A model generated the notes under the pieces. The model saw nothing but the letters and a program-made list of their open reading frames with translations. It was not told the origin of the DNA and searched no databases. Below, piece by piece: positions 52,601 to 60,378 of a DNA stretch of 64,000 nucleotides; position 1 is the stretch's first letter; each line of letters starts with the position of its first letter. Source of the DNA: JAEWWD01 sp964440115 (GTDB taxonomy: Bacteria; Bacillota; Clostridia; Christensenellales; CAG-138); the NCBI GenBank assembly GCA_964440115.1, contig CAYTPV010000007.1:62001-126000 (forward strand). Direction: 5' to 3'. A program made the position numbers and the translations under genes.

Positions 52601-53562
52601 ATCCTGAAACGCTCAGCTTATATTCCAGTATTGAAAAACTCAATATCGATCTTTCCGCTCTGAATGGCTGCGATGTAGGAAGCTTGGGCATACCGGAATT
52701 CGGAACCAGCTTTGTGCGGCAGATGCTGAAGGATACGCGTCCGACAACCATGGAGGAACTGGTTCGTATTGCAGGGCTATCCCATGGCACGGACGTATGG
52801 CTGAACAATGCGCAGAAACTGGTTCTCGACGGCGTTGCTACACTGTCGCAGGTCATCTGCACGCGCGACGATATTATGAACTATCTCATTTCGCGCGGCT
52901 GCAATCCTTCCATGTCCTTTAAAACAATGGAGAACGTGCGTAAAGGAAAAGGCCTCACCGACGATATGAAAGCGGAAATGCACGCGCATGACGTACCCGC
53001 ATGGTTTATTGAATCCTGTGAAAAAATCAAATACATGTTCCCGCGCGGGCACGCTGTGGCGTATGTGATGATGTCCTTCCGTATCGCTTACTACAAAATG
53101 CATTATCCCGAAGCGTTCTACGCCGTCTATTATACGGTACGTGCGGACGCGTTTGATGTACGATACGCGGTCGGCGGTGCAAAGCAGGTTCTTGAAAACA
53201 TCAGAGCAATTGAAGCCAAGGGAAAAGAAGCAAGCAATATTGAAAACGATCTTCTGACGATATTGGAAGTCGTATATGAAATGAACCTTCGCGGCATCGC
53301 GCTGCTGCCAGTCGACGTATATAAATCCGACGCTGTCAAGTTTCTGGTAGAGGCGGATGGCATACGTGCGCCGCTGAGCGCGGTGGGTGGCGTTGGCAAA
53401 ACGGCTGCGCTTTCAATTGCTCAGAACACAAAAGGGGAACGGTTTGTTTCCATTGAGGATTTTCAAGCCCGCACAAATGCAAACAGCGCGGTTGTGGCGG
53501 CGCTTACCGAAGCAGGTTGCTTTAGCAGCATGCCCAAAACGAATCAGATCAGTTTGTTTTAA
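49630..53562 (+). CDS. polC: DNA polymerase III PolC-type subunit alpha
   Basis: The 1,310-residue replicative polymerase of Firmicutes. Order: N-terminal region and OB fold (about 1-220); PHP domain opening VELHLHTQMSAMDG, split by the 3'-5' exonuclease (VVFDLETTGLKAEQGHIIEIG, HNASFDVKFI, HRAVDDAEAT); a Cys4 zinc site (CPKCRH..CPVCG); the catalytic palm with GSRGSVGSSFVATMAG and a PDIDLNFSGEYQ Asp pair; a helical C-terminal part. GGAGG lies 11 bases before TTG 49630; TTG 49612 (six codons longer) has no site. It ends with a terminator. Confidence 0.97.
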   Translation: MSTELKELLLRAGDWAADLKLEQANWNPEIKALQIRLYSDRPLTDAQHQALCALFADRFAPYSVEVSVDCPAVLQAVRDAQLQQKDKKEEEKLIFGKRIARSEITPMHALREDSGRVTVEGKPLLLENKPLKNGADKTLLFINVTDYTNTIQCKAFIIGKTASQIEKSLQGVIDSGGFLRIRGTYEYDKFARETMLRVDDIMAIPAKARCDTAEQKRVELHLHTQMSAMDGLTNVKQVIQTAAQWGHKAIAITDHGVVQAFPDAAKAGAKNKIKVLFGVEGYLKADTESLPMEQTYVVFDLETTGLKAEQGHIIEIGAVKLRDGEVLSRFSTFVNAGVHIPPNITTLTGITDDMLVGAPLARDVLREFEEFTRDCVLVAHNASFDVKFIREHGRRYGIVFDNASVDTLMLSRYLLWGMKNHKLDTVCAHLGVLLENHHRAVDDAEATAQVFLRLLDRMRALGVHEVPAVLPEADDGEDRTKESPNHIVILAATQEGMKNLYRLVSHAHIDFFYKKPQIPKSLLRLYREGLLLGSACEQGELYQALLRNKSEDEVRKIAQWYDYFEIQPLGNNAFMLRKNMVPDEEALRNLNRRIVALGKELGKPVVATGDVHFLEPEDSVFRAILMYEMGFQDAEIQAPLYFKTTDEMLAEFAYLGEETAIDVVVNAPNAIADRCGQLKPYPDGTFAPKIENAETLLRDMAVSRALELYGDPLPEVVQKRLDKELHSIISNGFASLYLMAQRLVKKSLDDGYLVGSRGSVGSSFVATMAGITEVNPLQPHYVCPKCRHSEFDIDRTQFACGVDMPTAVCPVCGTRYDKAGYEIPFEVFLGFHGDKTPDIDLNFSGEYQPVAHKYVEEMFGEGHAFRAGTISGIQTKTAYAYVMKYLEHLQRTVSKFEIDRLCEGCAGVKRTTGQHPGGIVVVPFENDILEFTPVQYPADQKQKNTITTHFDFHALDDRLVKLDILGHDDPTALKMLHDMTGVNPRYIPLDDPETLSLYSSIEKLNIDLSALNGCDVGSLGIPEFGTSFVRQMLKDTRPTTMEELVRIAGLSHGTDVWLNNAQKLVLDGVATLSQVICTRDDIMNYLISRGCNPSMSFKTMENVRKGKGLTDDMKAEMHAHDVPAWFIESCEKIKYMFPRGHAVAYVMMSFRIAYYKMHYPEAFYAVYYTVRADAFDVRYAVGGAKQVLENIRAIEAKGKEASNIENDLLTILEVVYEMNLRGIALLPVDVYKSDAVKFLVEADGIRAPLSAVGGVGKTAALSIAQNTKGERFVSIEDFQARTNANSAVVAALTEAGCFSSMPKTNQISLF

Positions 53563-53582
53563 CCTCATATCAGTCTTATCAG

Positions 53583-53612
53583 CGGGAATGCGTGCATTCC
53601 CGTCTTCATTTT
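53583..53612 (+). terminator. Terminator after polC
   Basis: CGGGAATGCG pairs with the following CGTGCATTCCCG (perfect CGGGAATGC/GCATTCCCG core) and leads into TCTTCATTTTT. Confidence 0.75.
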
Positions 53613-53629
53613 TCTGGAAATTCGCTTGC

Positions 53630-53658
53630 TTGACAATTGCACACAAACAATTTACAAT
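53630..53658 (+). promoter_or_regulatory. Promoter of rny
   Basis: TTGACA (53630-53635), 17 bases, TACAAT (53653-53658), about 120 bases upstream of the rny start. This leaves an unannotated leader of about 110 bases without clear structure. Confidence 0.8.
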
Positions 53659-53777
53659 CAAATTTGAGTAATCATGCAGACTTGCTGTGCATTCATAAAT
53701 GGATGTTTATGGATTCGCCGGTATGCAAATCGAGCCTTATGCTCGGTTACATTTTATATACATTGGAGGTTGCCTGA

Positions 53778-55322
53778 GTGAATGAAGTGTTAATCACAAT
53801 AGCCAGCTCCGTTGCGGCGTTGGGCGTCGGCGCGGTAGGTGGCTATTATTACAGGAGAAATATTGCGGAAAGCAAGACCGGTAAGGCCGAAGAAGCAGTT
53901 AATCGCATGCTCGAAGACGCGCAGAAACGCGCGGAAGAGCTCCGCAAAGAAAAGATACTCGAAGCAAAAGAAGAAGTATTCAAAATCAGAAGCGAAAGCG
54001 AACGAGAACTTCGCGAAAGGCGCAATGAACTGCAGCGCTCTGAGCGCAGAATAGCCCAAAAAGACGAAACACTGGATAAAAAGCAGGATGGGTTAGAGCA
54101 GCGCGAACGTCAGCTCAATAAGCGCGAGACAGATATCGACGCCATGGAAAACGAAGTAACGGAAATTCGCGATCGTCAGCTCAAAGAACTCGAAACCATT
54201 TCCGGCTTATCCATGGAAGCAGCAAAAGAAATGCTGCTGAGCAATGTGGAACGCGATGCGCGGCATGAAGCGGCATTGCTGCTAAGGGATATCGAGGCAA
54301 AGACTAAAGAAGAAGCAGACAAGCGTGCCCGTAATATTGTATCGTTGGCCATTCAGCGCTGTGCCGCAGATCACGTAGCTGAAACTACAGTCTCCGTCGT
54401 GCCCCTGCCCAACGATGAAATGAAGGGCCGCATAATCGGCCGAGAAGGCCGCAATATACGTGCTCTTGAAACGGCGACCGGCGTGGATCTCATCATAGAC
54501 GATACGCCCGAAGCGGTCATTCTTTCCGGTTTTGACCCGGTACGCAGGGAAGTCGCGCGTATCGCTCTCGAAAAACTCATACTCGACGGACGCATTCATC
54601 CGGCCCGTATTGAGGAAATGGTGGATAAAGCCCGCCGCGAAGTAGATAATCAGATACGCGAAGCCGGTGAACAGGCCGTTCTTGATGTCGACGTGCATGG
54701 CCTGCACCACGAACTGGTTCGTTTGCTGGGCCGCTTGAAGTATCGTACCAGCTATGGCCAGAATGTTTTGAAGCATTCTATCGAGGTTGCGCATCTTGCG
54801 GGCATCATGGCCGCGGAACTTGGCGCGAATGTTGCACTCGCTAAGCGCGGCGGCTTGTTGCACGATATCGGCAAGGCCATCGACCACGAAGTGGAAGGCC
54901 CGCATATTCAAATCGGTGCGGATGTCGCAAAGAAATACCGGGAAAGCAATGCTGTCGTGCACGCCATCATGGCGCACCATGGCGATGTCGAACCGCAGAC
55001 AGTGGAAGCCGTACTCGTACAGGCGGCCGACGCTATTTCCGCGGCCCGTCCCGGTGCTCGCCGTGAGACGCTTGAAAGCTATATCAAACGTCTGCAGAAG
55101 CTCGAAGAGATCGCCAATTCGTTTGAAGGCGTGGATAGCTCATTTGCCATTCAGGCTGGCCGTGAAGTGCGTATCATTGTTAAGCCCGAATGCGTCAACG
55201 ATGCGGATACAATCGTTATGGCAAAAGATATTGCAAAGCGCATAGAGGCGGAACTTGAATATCCTGGTCAGATCAAGGTCAATGTTATTCGCGAAACGCG
55301 TACCGTCGACTACGCAAAGTAA
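53778..55322 (+). CDS. rny: Ribonuclease Y
   Basis: The main mRNA-decay endonuclease of Firmicutes. The 514-residue protein has an N-terminal membrane helix (about 4-24), a long coiled coil (about 30-190, Glu/Arg/Lys rich), a KH domain GRIIGREGRNIRALETATG and an HD domain with HDIGKAIDHE and MAHHGD. GTG 53778 follows GGAGGT; it is a non-AUG start. Confidence 0.97.
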   Translation: MNEVLITIASSVAALGVGAVGGYYYRRNIAESKTGKAEEAVNRMLEDAQKRAEELRKEKILEAKEEVFKIRSESERELRERRNELQRSERRIAQKDETLDKKQDGLEQRERQLNKRETDIDAMENEVTEIRDRQLKELETISGLSMEAAKEMLLSNVERDARHEAALLLRDIEAKTKEEADKRARNIVSLAIQRCAADHVAETTVSVVPLPNDEMKGRIIGREGRNIRALETATGVDLIIDDTPEAVILSGFDPVRREVARIALEKLILDGRIHPARIEEMVDKARREVDNQIREAGEQAVLDVDVHGLHHELVRLLGRLKYRTSYGQNVLKHSIEVAHLAGIMAAELGANVALAKRGGLLHDIGKAIDHEVEGPHIQIGADVAKKYRESNAVVHAIMAHHGDVEPQTVEAVLVQAADAISAARPGARRETLESYIKRLQKLEEIANSFEGVDSSFAIQAGREVRIIVKPECVNDADTIVMAKDIAKRIEAELEYPGQIKVNVIRETRTVDYAK

Positions 55323-55342
55323 TTTTGTTCCGTAATTAACCA

Positions 55343-55375
55343 TAAGGATATGCCTTTGCGCATATCCTTATTTTG
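55343..55375 (+). terminator. Terminator after rny
   Basis: TAAGGATATG pairs with CATATCCTTA around a CCTTTGCG loop and is followed by TTTTG. Confidence 0.85.
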
Positions 55376-55436
55376 CAGTTTGAAATATTTGCGCTTTTCA
55401 ACGCGGATATATGGAACTGCGGGGAGGAAAAAAGAT

Positions 55437-56366
55437 ATGTTAATGCCCGTGGCGGATGCGCACTGCGATTTTCTGTATAATATGTGGCAGGACGGCTTTG
55501 AAATTGATTCGCTCAGTGAACATCAGACGATATACATACCATATCTGAGGCAGGGTGGGGTTGCCCTGCAGTTTTTTGCCGTATGGGTGGATCACTCGCT
55601 CAGAACCCCATTTCTGCAGCAATGCCTTGGCATGATCGACGCGTATTATTCCGTGCTGAACCGGTTTCCCGATGTGTTTACGCCGCTTTCGTCCTCGTTT
55701 ACTCCGGAGGATGGCCGCATTGCAACGGTGCTTGCGATTGAGGGCGGGGAAGCCATTGAAGGCAGCCTTGCCGTATTGCGTATGCTCAAACGGCTTGGCG
55801 TAGCGGCTATGACTTTGACATGGAACCACAACAATGAGCTGGCTGGAGCGGCTGTGCGCAGAGGCGGCAAAGGACTGACTTCGCTTGGCCGCGAGGTCGT
55901 GGCTGAAATGGAACGCATCGGTGTTGCAATGGACGTCGCGCATTTGAGCGACGAGGGCATAGACGAGGTGCTTTTGAAAACAACTGCACCGGTTTTTGCG
56001 TCTCATTCCAACGCAAGATCGGTGCTGTATTCGCCGCGCTCGCTGCATGATGCGCATATACGCGAAATCTCACGCCGTGGTGGGGTAATCGGTGTCAATT
56101 TCTACTATAAGCAGCTCTGTGAGGGCAACAGCGCGCATGTGGAGGATGTTGTACGGCACATCGCGCATATGGTTGAGGTAGGCGGTGTATCCTGCTGCGC
56201 GATAGGTTCCGATTTTGACGGCATGAATCAGTATCCGGAGGACTTGCGCAACAGCGCCGACTTCCCAAGGCTGCTGCGCGCGCTGCTGAATGCGGGATTT
56301 TCTGAGGACGATGTGAGGAAGATCGCTTATCAGAATCTGCGCGACTATATTGTTCGCTTTGTTTGA
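55437..56366 (+). CDS. Membrane dipeptidase (peptidase family M19)
   Basis: A zinc dipeptidase of the renal dipeptidase group. The 309-residue protein has the N-terminal metal site ADAHCDFLYNMW (His-x-Asp variant HCD), the Glu bridging ligand in AIEGGEA, SHSNARSV and IGSDFDGM. It probably cleaves dipeptides, perhaps D-amino-acid containing. ATG 55437 follows GGGGAGGAAAAAAG. No signal peptide. Confidence 0.93.
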   Translation: MLMPVADAHCDFLYNMWQDGFEIDSLSEHQTIYIPYLRQGGVALQFFAVWVDHSLRTPFLQQCLGMIDAYYSVLNRFPDVFTPLSSSFTPEDGRIATVLAIEGGEAIEGSLAVLRMLKRLGVAAMTLTWNHNNELAGAAVRRGGKGLTSLGREVVAEMERIGVAMDVAHLSDEGIDEVLLKTTAPVFASHSNARSVLYSPRSLHDAHIREISRRGGVIGVNFYYKQLCEGNSAHVEDVVRHIAHMVEVGGVSCCAIGSDFDGMNQYPEDLRNSADFPRLLRALLNAGFSEDDVRKIAYQNLRDYIVRFV

Positions 56367-56378
56367 TTGGCACAACGA

Positions 56379-56407
56379 TTGCGGCATATATTTCGAAATG
56401 CTATAAT
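56379..56407 (+). promoter_or_regulatory. Candidate promoter of zinc-ribbon/partner-switch operon
   Basis: TTGCGG (56379-56384), 17 bases, perfect TATAAT (56402-56407). The -35 matches only TTG, so it is a weak candidate. Confidence 0.5.
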
Positions 56408-56435
56408 GAATATGAATGAGCGGGAGGCGCGTATT

Positions 56436-56885
56436 ATGAGTGCATTTTCTGGCTTAGGCAAAAAGTTGGGGGATATAGCGGATAACGCCTCAAAAAAATC
56501 AAGCGAATTAATGGAAGCGGCAAAGCTGAATGCCGATATTAACCGGCTGCAGGCAGATATTGAGGATCTTCAGTTTGAGCTTGGCAAAGCGTATTACGAG
56601 GAAAACAAAGAGCATCCGGACGGACCTTTTACAGAGATTATCAAGCAGATTACATATAAAATGCACGAAATACGCATACGCAACGAAAAACTCCTTGCCC
56701 AGAAGGGCCTGATGTATTGCCCCAGCTGCGACACCGTCACAGGGAAAGACGACGAATTCTGCAGTAAATGCGGCGCCAGACTGCCCGGATCCAAAGAACT
56801 CAAACAAGCGATATGCCGAAACTGCGGGGAACCGTTGCCCGAACAGCAGACACATTGTACGAAATGCGGTTACTTGGCCGATTAG
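56436..56885 (+). CDS. Coiled-coil zinc-ribbon protein, unknown function
   Basis: The 149-residue protein starts with a helical coiled coil (about residues 8-85) typical of these zinc-ribbon proteins, followed by two Cys4 ribbons: CPSCDTVTGKDDEFCSKCG and CRNCGEP..HCTKCGY. The ribbons probably each bind a zinc. It has no signal or membrane part. ATG 56436 follows GGGAGGCGC. It precedes the STAS gene by 24 bases, so an operon is likely, but no functional link is known. Confidence 0.75.
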   Translation: MSAFSGLGKKLGDIADNASKKSSELMEAAKLNADINRLQADIEDLQFELGKAYYEENKEHPDGPFTEIIKQITYKMHEIRIRNEKLLAQKGLMYCPSCDTVTGKDDEFCSKCGARLPGSKELKQAICRNCGEPLPEQQTHCTKCGYLAD

Positions 56886-56909
56886 AATATTCACTATGGA
56901 GGAGTACGC

Positions 56910-57227
56910 ATGATTAAGCAGATGCAGTATCATGAAGATAGCAATCAATGGAGAGGCAGCCTGTATGGCGATCTGGATGCCGTGCAGGCTCCCAAATTGC
57001 TGTCAGTCATGCGCGACGCATTGAATGAACATCCGGGGGATGTGATATTCGACTGCAAACTGCTGGATTTTGTTGACAGCATGGGACTTGGGGCCCTTGT
57101 TAAGCTGCGCAAAATGGCAGAAGAGCATGGAGGCGTCATCAAGCTTGAGCGTATGAAGCCGCGCATTTACAAGCTGTTTGTCATTACGGGGCTTGAGGGT
57201 ACGATGGGGATAGAGGTGGAGCAATGA
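56910..57227 (+). CDS. STAS-domain anti-anti-sigma factor
   Basis: The 105-residue protein fits the RsbV/SpoIIAA family: a single STAS domain with the phospho-acceptor site in FVDSMGLGALV; the Ser at 57 is the expected phosphorylation site. In the family the unphosphorylated form binds the anti-sigma factor and frees the sigma factor. GGAGGAGT precedes the start. The gene overlaps the next by four bases (ATGA). Confidence 0.92.
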   Translation: MIKQMQYHEDSNQWRGSLYGDLDAVQAPKLLSVMRDALNEHPGDVIFDCKLLDFVDSMGLGALVKLRKMAEEHGGVIKLERMKPRIYKLFVITGLEGTMGIEVEQ

Positions 57228-57592
57228 ACGGCGATGTCATTAAAATTTCATTGCCGGCAAAGGCAGAGTATCTGACAACAGTTCGTCTGGTGGCGGGATC
57301 TGTTGCGGGACAAGCTGGGTTTAACATGGAAGATATTGAGGATGTGAAGACAGCGCTATCCGAAGCCTGCCTATTGCTTATGCCCTGCAAGGAGGATACA
57401 CTGCGGCTGGAATTATGGATAAAAAACGGATTTCATGCCGTTGTCCGGTGCAACCGCTTTCAGGAAGAATGCAAAAATTCTCCCGAACGTGAATTCGGCA
57501 CGTTTTTACTCGAAGCGCTTACCGACGAGGTTGAGCATAAACAAAACGGCGAAGAAAGCGAGTATTGGCTGTATAAATCGCTGCAGGCGTGA
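57224..57592 (+). CDS. Anti-sigma factor-like ATPase-fold protein with degenerate ATP site
   Basis: The position and the first half (IKISLPAKAEYLTTVRLVAG, MEDIEDVKTALSEAC) identify an RsbW/SpoIIAB-like anti-sigma factor. In this 122-residue protein the N-box Glu47 is kept but the Asn normally four residues later is Leu51. No DxGxG (G1) or GxGL (G2) box is visible in the C-terminal half. ATP binding and kinase activity are therefore doubtful. It could still bind the sigma factor (contacts lie elsewhere in the fold). The ATGA overlap with the STAS gene means coupled translation. Confidence 0.85.
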   Translation: MNGDVIKISLPAKAEYLTTVRLVAGSVAGQAGFNMEDIEDVKTALSEACLLLMPCKEDTLRLELWIKNGFHAVVRCNRFQEECKNSPEREFGTFLLEALTDEVEHKQNGEESEYWLYKSLQA

Positions 57593-57624
57593 ATGCCAAT
57601 CCTGAACAGGAGGGGGGGAATTCG

Positions 57625-58365
57625 TTGGAGGAAGCGTACAAATACGACTCGCTGATGGCTGAATATTGCGAGACGAGGGATATTTCACTGCGGAATGAAT
57701 TGTTGCGGCATTACCTCTTTATTGCAGAAATCGCCGCAAAAAAATTTGTAGGCCGCGGTGTGGATTATGATGATCTGTATCAGGTTGCTTCGCTTGCGCT
57801 CATACGTGCGTTAGAACGTTTTGATTGTACCCGAAATATAAAATTCGGAAGCTTTGCGACTCCTTCTGTGATTGGTGAAATAAAGAACTATTTCCGTGAT
57901 CGCAGCAGATCGATACGGCTTCCAAGGCGTGCGATAGAACTGCTCAAAAAACTGTATGAAGTGCAGGAAGCTTTCACCAATAGAACGGGCAGACCCCCAA
58001 GGCCGGAGGAGATCGCTTTGGAAATGGAAGTCTCTGTTGAAACCGTTTATGAACTGATGGAAGCAAAAGCAAGCGCGCAATTGTTATCCCTGGATGAAAC
58101 GGTACAGGGGCAGGATGGTGAACGGAGTCTGGCCGATTTGATTGGCGCTGAATCCGAAGAATATACGAGCATTGAAAATGTTGATTTCCTGCAGCGCAGC
58201 CTCAGCCAGTTGACCGATGAAGAACGAAAAGTGCTCATAGAACGATTTGTAAACAGAAAAAGTCAGCGTTCTATTGCGGAGACAATGGGTGTCTCTCAAA
58301 TGTACGTATCGCGTCTGGAAAGGCGAGTTCTCACAAAGTTGCGCGAACGAATGGTTGGGGAATGA
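57625..58365 (+). CDS. RNA polymerase sigma factor, SigB/SigF/SigG group
   Basis: The 246-residue sigma factor has region 2 (VDYDDLYQVASLALIRALERFD, KFGSFATPSVIGEIKNYFRD), region 3 (RTGRPPRPEEIALEM) and region 4 (SQRSIAETMGVSQMYVSRLE). TTG 57625 has AGGAGGGGGGG just upstream, a strong site, so I prefer it to GTG 57589, which would overlap the preceding stop. Neighbouring STAS and anti-sigma genes indicate partner-switch control. Whether it is SigB-like (stress) or SigF (sporulation) cannot be settled here. Confidence 0.9.
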   Translation: MEEAYKYDSLMAEYCETRDISLRNELLRHYLFIAEIAAKKFVGRGVDYDDLYQVASLALIRALERFDCTRNIKFGSFATPSVIGEIKNYFRDRSRSIRLPRRAIELLKKLYEVQEAFTNRTGRPPRPEEIALEMEVSVETVYELMEAKASAQLLSLDETVQGQDGERSLADLIGAESEEYTSIENVDFLQRSLSQLTDEERKVLIERFVNRKSQRSIAETMGVSQMYVSRLERRVLTKLRERMVGE

Positions 58366-58462
58366 TTTTTATCCGGCCTGTTTAGAATCGATAAAAAGTG
58401 TTGATTAATATCTCTATACGGAGCGCAATGCTGTCTAATCAGCGCCCGAAGCGAGTGATGGA

Positions 58463-58855
58463 ATGCCGGATTTGAGCTTTCGTGATACGTTTTCTACGCC
58501 TGAAGAAATGCGTTTGGTTTTGCGCAACGTGCTCAACACAGCGCGTTCGCAACTGCCTATTGAGGAAGAAACGTGGTACGATCTCAAGATCATTTTACAT
58601 GAGTTGTGCGGAAATGCTCTGGAACACGGAAAATGCCCGGTGGAAGTGTTTGCAGCCGTATGCCGCGGAGATCTGTGTCTTCATGTGCTGGTGTATGATT
58701 CCGGCGAGGGTTTTTATCCGCAGGATTGTATGCTATCCAATGTGGAAGAGGAAAGAGGCAGAGGGCTGCACATAGTGAATTCACTTGCCGATGATTTAAT
58801 ATTCAACAGTGCGGCCAATAAGGTTTTGGTGAAGCTCCATATATCCCCAGCCTGA
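58463..58855 (+). CDS. ATP-binding anti-sigma/serine kinase (HATPase_c), intact
   Basis: A 130-residue RsbW-like GHKL domain: N box ILHELCGNALEHG (E47, N51, H55), G1 VYDSGEGF (D79, G81, G83) and G2 GRGLHIVNSLADD. All ATP-binding residues that the protein at 57224 lacks are present. It could be the kinase that phosphorylates the STAS protein. It starts 97 bases after the sigma gene; the site before the ATG (GAGTGATGGA) is weak. Confidence 0.88.
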   Translation: MPDLSFRDTFSTPEEMRLVLRNVLNTARSQLPIEEETWYDLKIILHELCGNALEHGKCPVEVFAAVCRGDLCLHVLVYDSGEGFYPQDCMLSNVEEERGRGLHIVNSLADDLIFNSAANKVLVKLHISPA

Positions 58856-59089
58856 AGAACAAAAAAATGTTGAAAAAAGCTGCTGCGTACGAAGGTACGC
58901 TTTTATTATGTGAAAAGAATGTATTCTCAGCGAACGTTTCATTGTGATATAAGCTCTTGTTGTGGATCCATTCCGAACAAATAGATCTGTTTTGAGATTT
59001 AATATTGACTGAATCCCTCCATTGCAATAACATGGTAAGGGACTTTAATTCGTTCCCCGTAAGTAACTCTCAATGAGGAGGAAAACGAT
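58856..59089. other. Intergenic region before purA
   Basis: A 234-base region without a gene. It contains the purA promoter candidate and the ribosome binding site AGGAGGAAAACG. Two CGAAC motifs (58931 and 58972) are seen but are not a convincing PurR site. Confidence 0.6.
59005..59033 (+). promoter_or_regulatory. Candidate promoter of purA
   Basis: TTGACT (59005-59010), 17 bases, TAACAT (59028-59033, four of six). Confidence 0.5.
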
Positions 59090-60364
59090 ATGTCAACATG
59101 TGCCATTGTCGGAGTAAATTGGGGAGATGAGGGCAAGGGTCGAATGGTCGATTATTTGGCCAGCCAATACGATGTTGTCGTTCGCTATCAGGGCGGCAGC
59201 AATGCCGGCCATACCGTCATAAATGAGCACGGAAAATTCGCGCTCAATCTGATGCCTTCGGGAATATTCCGTCCTGAAGTCGTCAATGTGCTCGGCAATG
59301 GAACCGTGGTAGACATTGAGCATTTATGCGGCGAAATGGACAAGCTGCGCGCGGCAGGTATCGATATCAATCCTTCCCGGCTGAAGATAAGCGATCGCTG
59401 TGCCATCGTATTTCCGTTCCATAAGGATCAGGATGGATTGGAAGAAGCGCGTCTTAAGGATGCGAAGTATGGTTCTACGAAGCGCGGCATTGCTCCGGTT
59501 TACAGCGATAAGTATCAGAAAAAGGGCATACAGATGGGCGACCTGCTGTATCCTGAAGTCTTGGAGAAGCATCTGCGTCTGCTGTTGGATTGGAAAAACT
59601 TAACCCTTACCGGCGTATACGGAGCTGTCCCTTACTCGTTTGAGGACATTATGGCATGGCTCAAGCGCTTTGGTGATGTATTAAAGCCCTACATAACGGA
59701 TACCGGCCTGTATTTGCATCAGGCAAATCAATCGGGTAAGCGCATATTGTTTGAGGCTCAGCTTGGCGCGCTGCGCGATATTGAGCTGGGTATTTACCCG
59801 TTTACATCTTCTTCCTCTTCACTGGCGGCCTATGCGCCTTTGGGCGCCGGCATACCCGGCGTTCGGGTGGATGAGGTAATAGGTGTAGTAAAGGCATACT
59901 CCACCTGCGTGGGGGAAGGCCCGTTTGTTGCGGAATGGTTTGGGAAAGACGCTGAACTGCTTCGCGAAGCCGGCGGCGAATACGGCGCTGCGACCGGAAG
60001 ACCACGACGCGTCGGCCCGTTTGATATTGTCGCTACCCGCTATGGTGTAAGGCTGCAGGGGACGACGGGGATTGCACTGACGAAAATGGACGTGCTTTCT
60101 TATATGGATCAAATTCCGGTTTGCACAGGATACAAACTTGGAAACGAAATCGTTACAGAATTCCCGTTTACGCCGCTTATGGAAGGTGCGCAGCCTGTCA
60201 TCGAGTATCTGCCCGGCTGGAAAAAGGATATTTCGGGCGCGCGCTCTTTTGAGGAACTGCCTAAGGAAGCGCAGGAGTATGTTCATTATATCGAGCGCGT
60301 ACTGGAATGCCCCATTCCGTACGTGTCCGTAGGGGCCGACAGAAACGCCTTGATATTCAGGTAA
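59090..60364 (+). CDS. purA: Adenylosuccinate synthetase
   Basis: It joins IMP and aspartate with GTP on the way to AMP. The 424-residue protein has VGVNWGDEGKGRMVDYLA (P-loop-like), QGGSNAGHTV (catalytic His), STKRGIAPVYSDKY and RLQGTTGIALTKMD. Aspartate is also the substrate of aspS upstream, but these are not linked. Next gene purB follows after 14 bases. Confidence 0.97.
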   Translation: MSTCAIVGVNWGDEGKGRMVDYLASQYDVVVRYQGGSNAGHTVINEHGKFALNLMPSGIFRPEVVNVLGNGTVVDIEHLCGEMDKLRAAGIDINPSRLKISDRCAIVFPFHKDQDGLEEARLKDAKYGSTKRGIAPVYSDKYQKKGIQMGDLLYPEVLEKHLRLLLDWKNLTLTGVYGAVPYSFEDIMAWLKRFGDVLKPYITDTGLYLHQANQSGKRILFEAQLGALRDIELGIYPFTSSSSSLAAYAPLGAGIPGVRVDEVIGVVKAYSTCVGEGPFVAEWFGKDAELLREAGGEYGAATGRPRRVGPFDIVATRYGVRLQGTTGIALTKMDVLSYMDQIPVCTGYKLGNEIVTEFPFTPLMEGAQPVIEYLPGWKKDISGARSFEELPKEAQEYVHYIERVLECPIPYVSVGADRNALIFR

Positions 60365-60378
60365 GTTCGGAGGTCGCT

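Noticed and set aside
57224..58365. Reading the module as the standard spoIIAA-spoIIAB-sigF operon
   Set aside because: The gene order fits, but the anti-sigma is shorter and lacks the ATP site that SpoIIAB needs, and an extra intact ATPase follows. I cannot exclude a diverged version, so no spoIIA symbols are given.
58931..58982. Two CGAAC motifs upstream of purA as a possible PurR operator
   Set aside because: They lie about 40 bases apart, match the PurBox only partly and do not show the expected inverted arrangement with 16-17 bases between.
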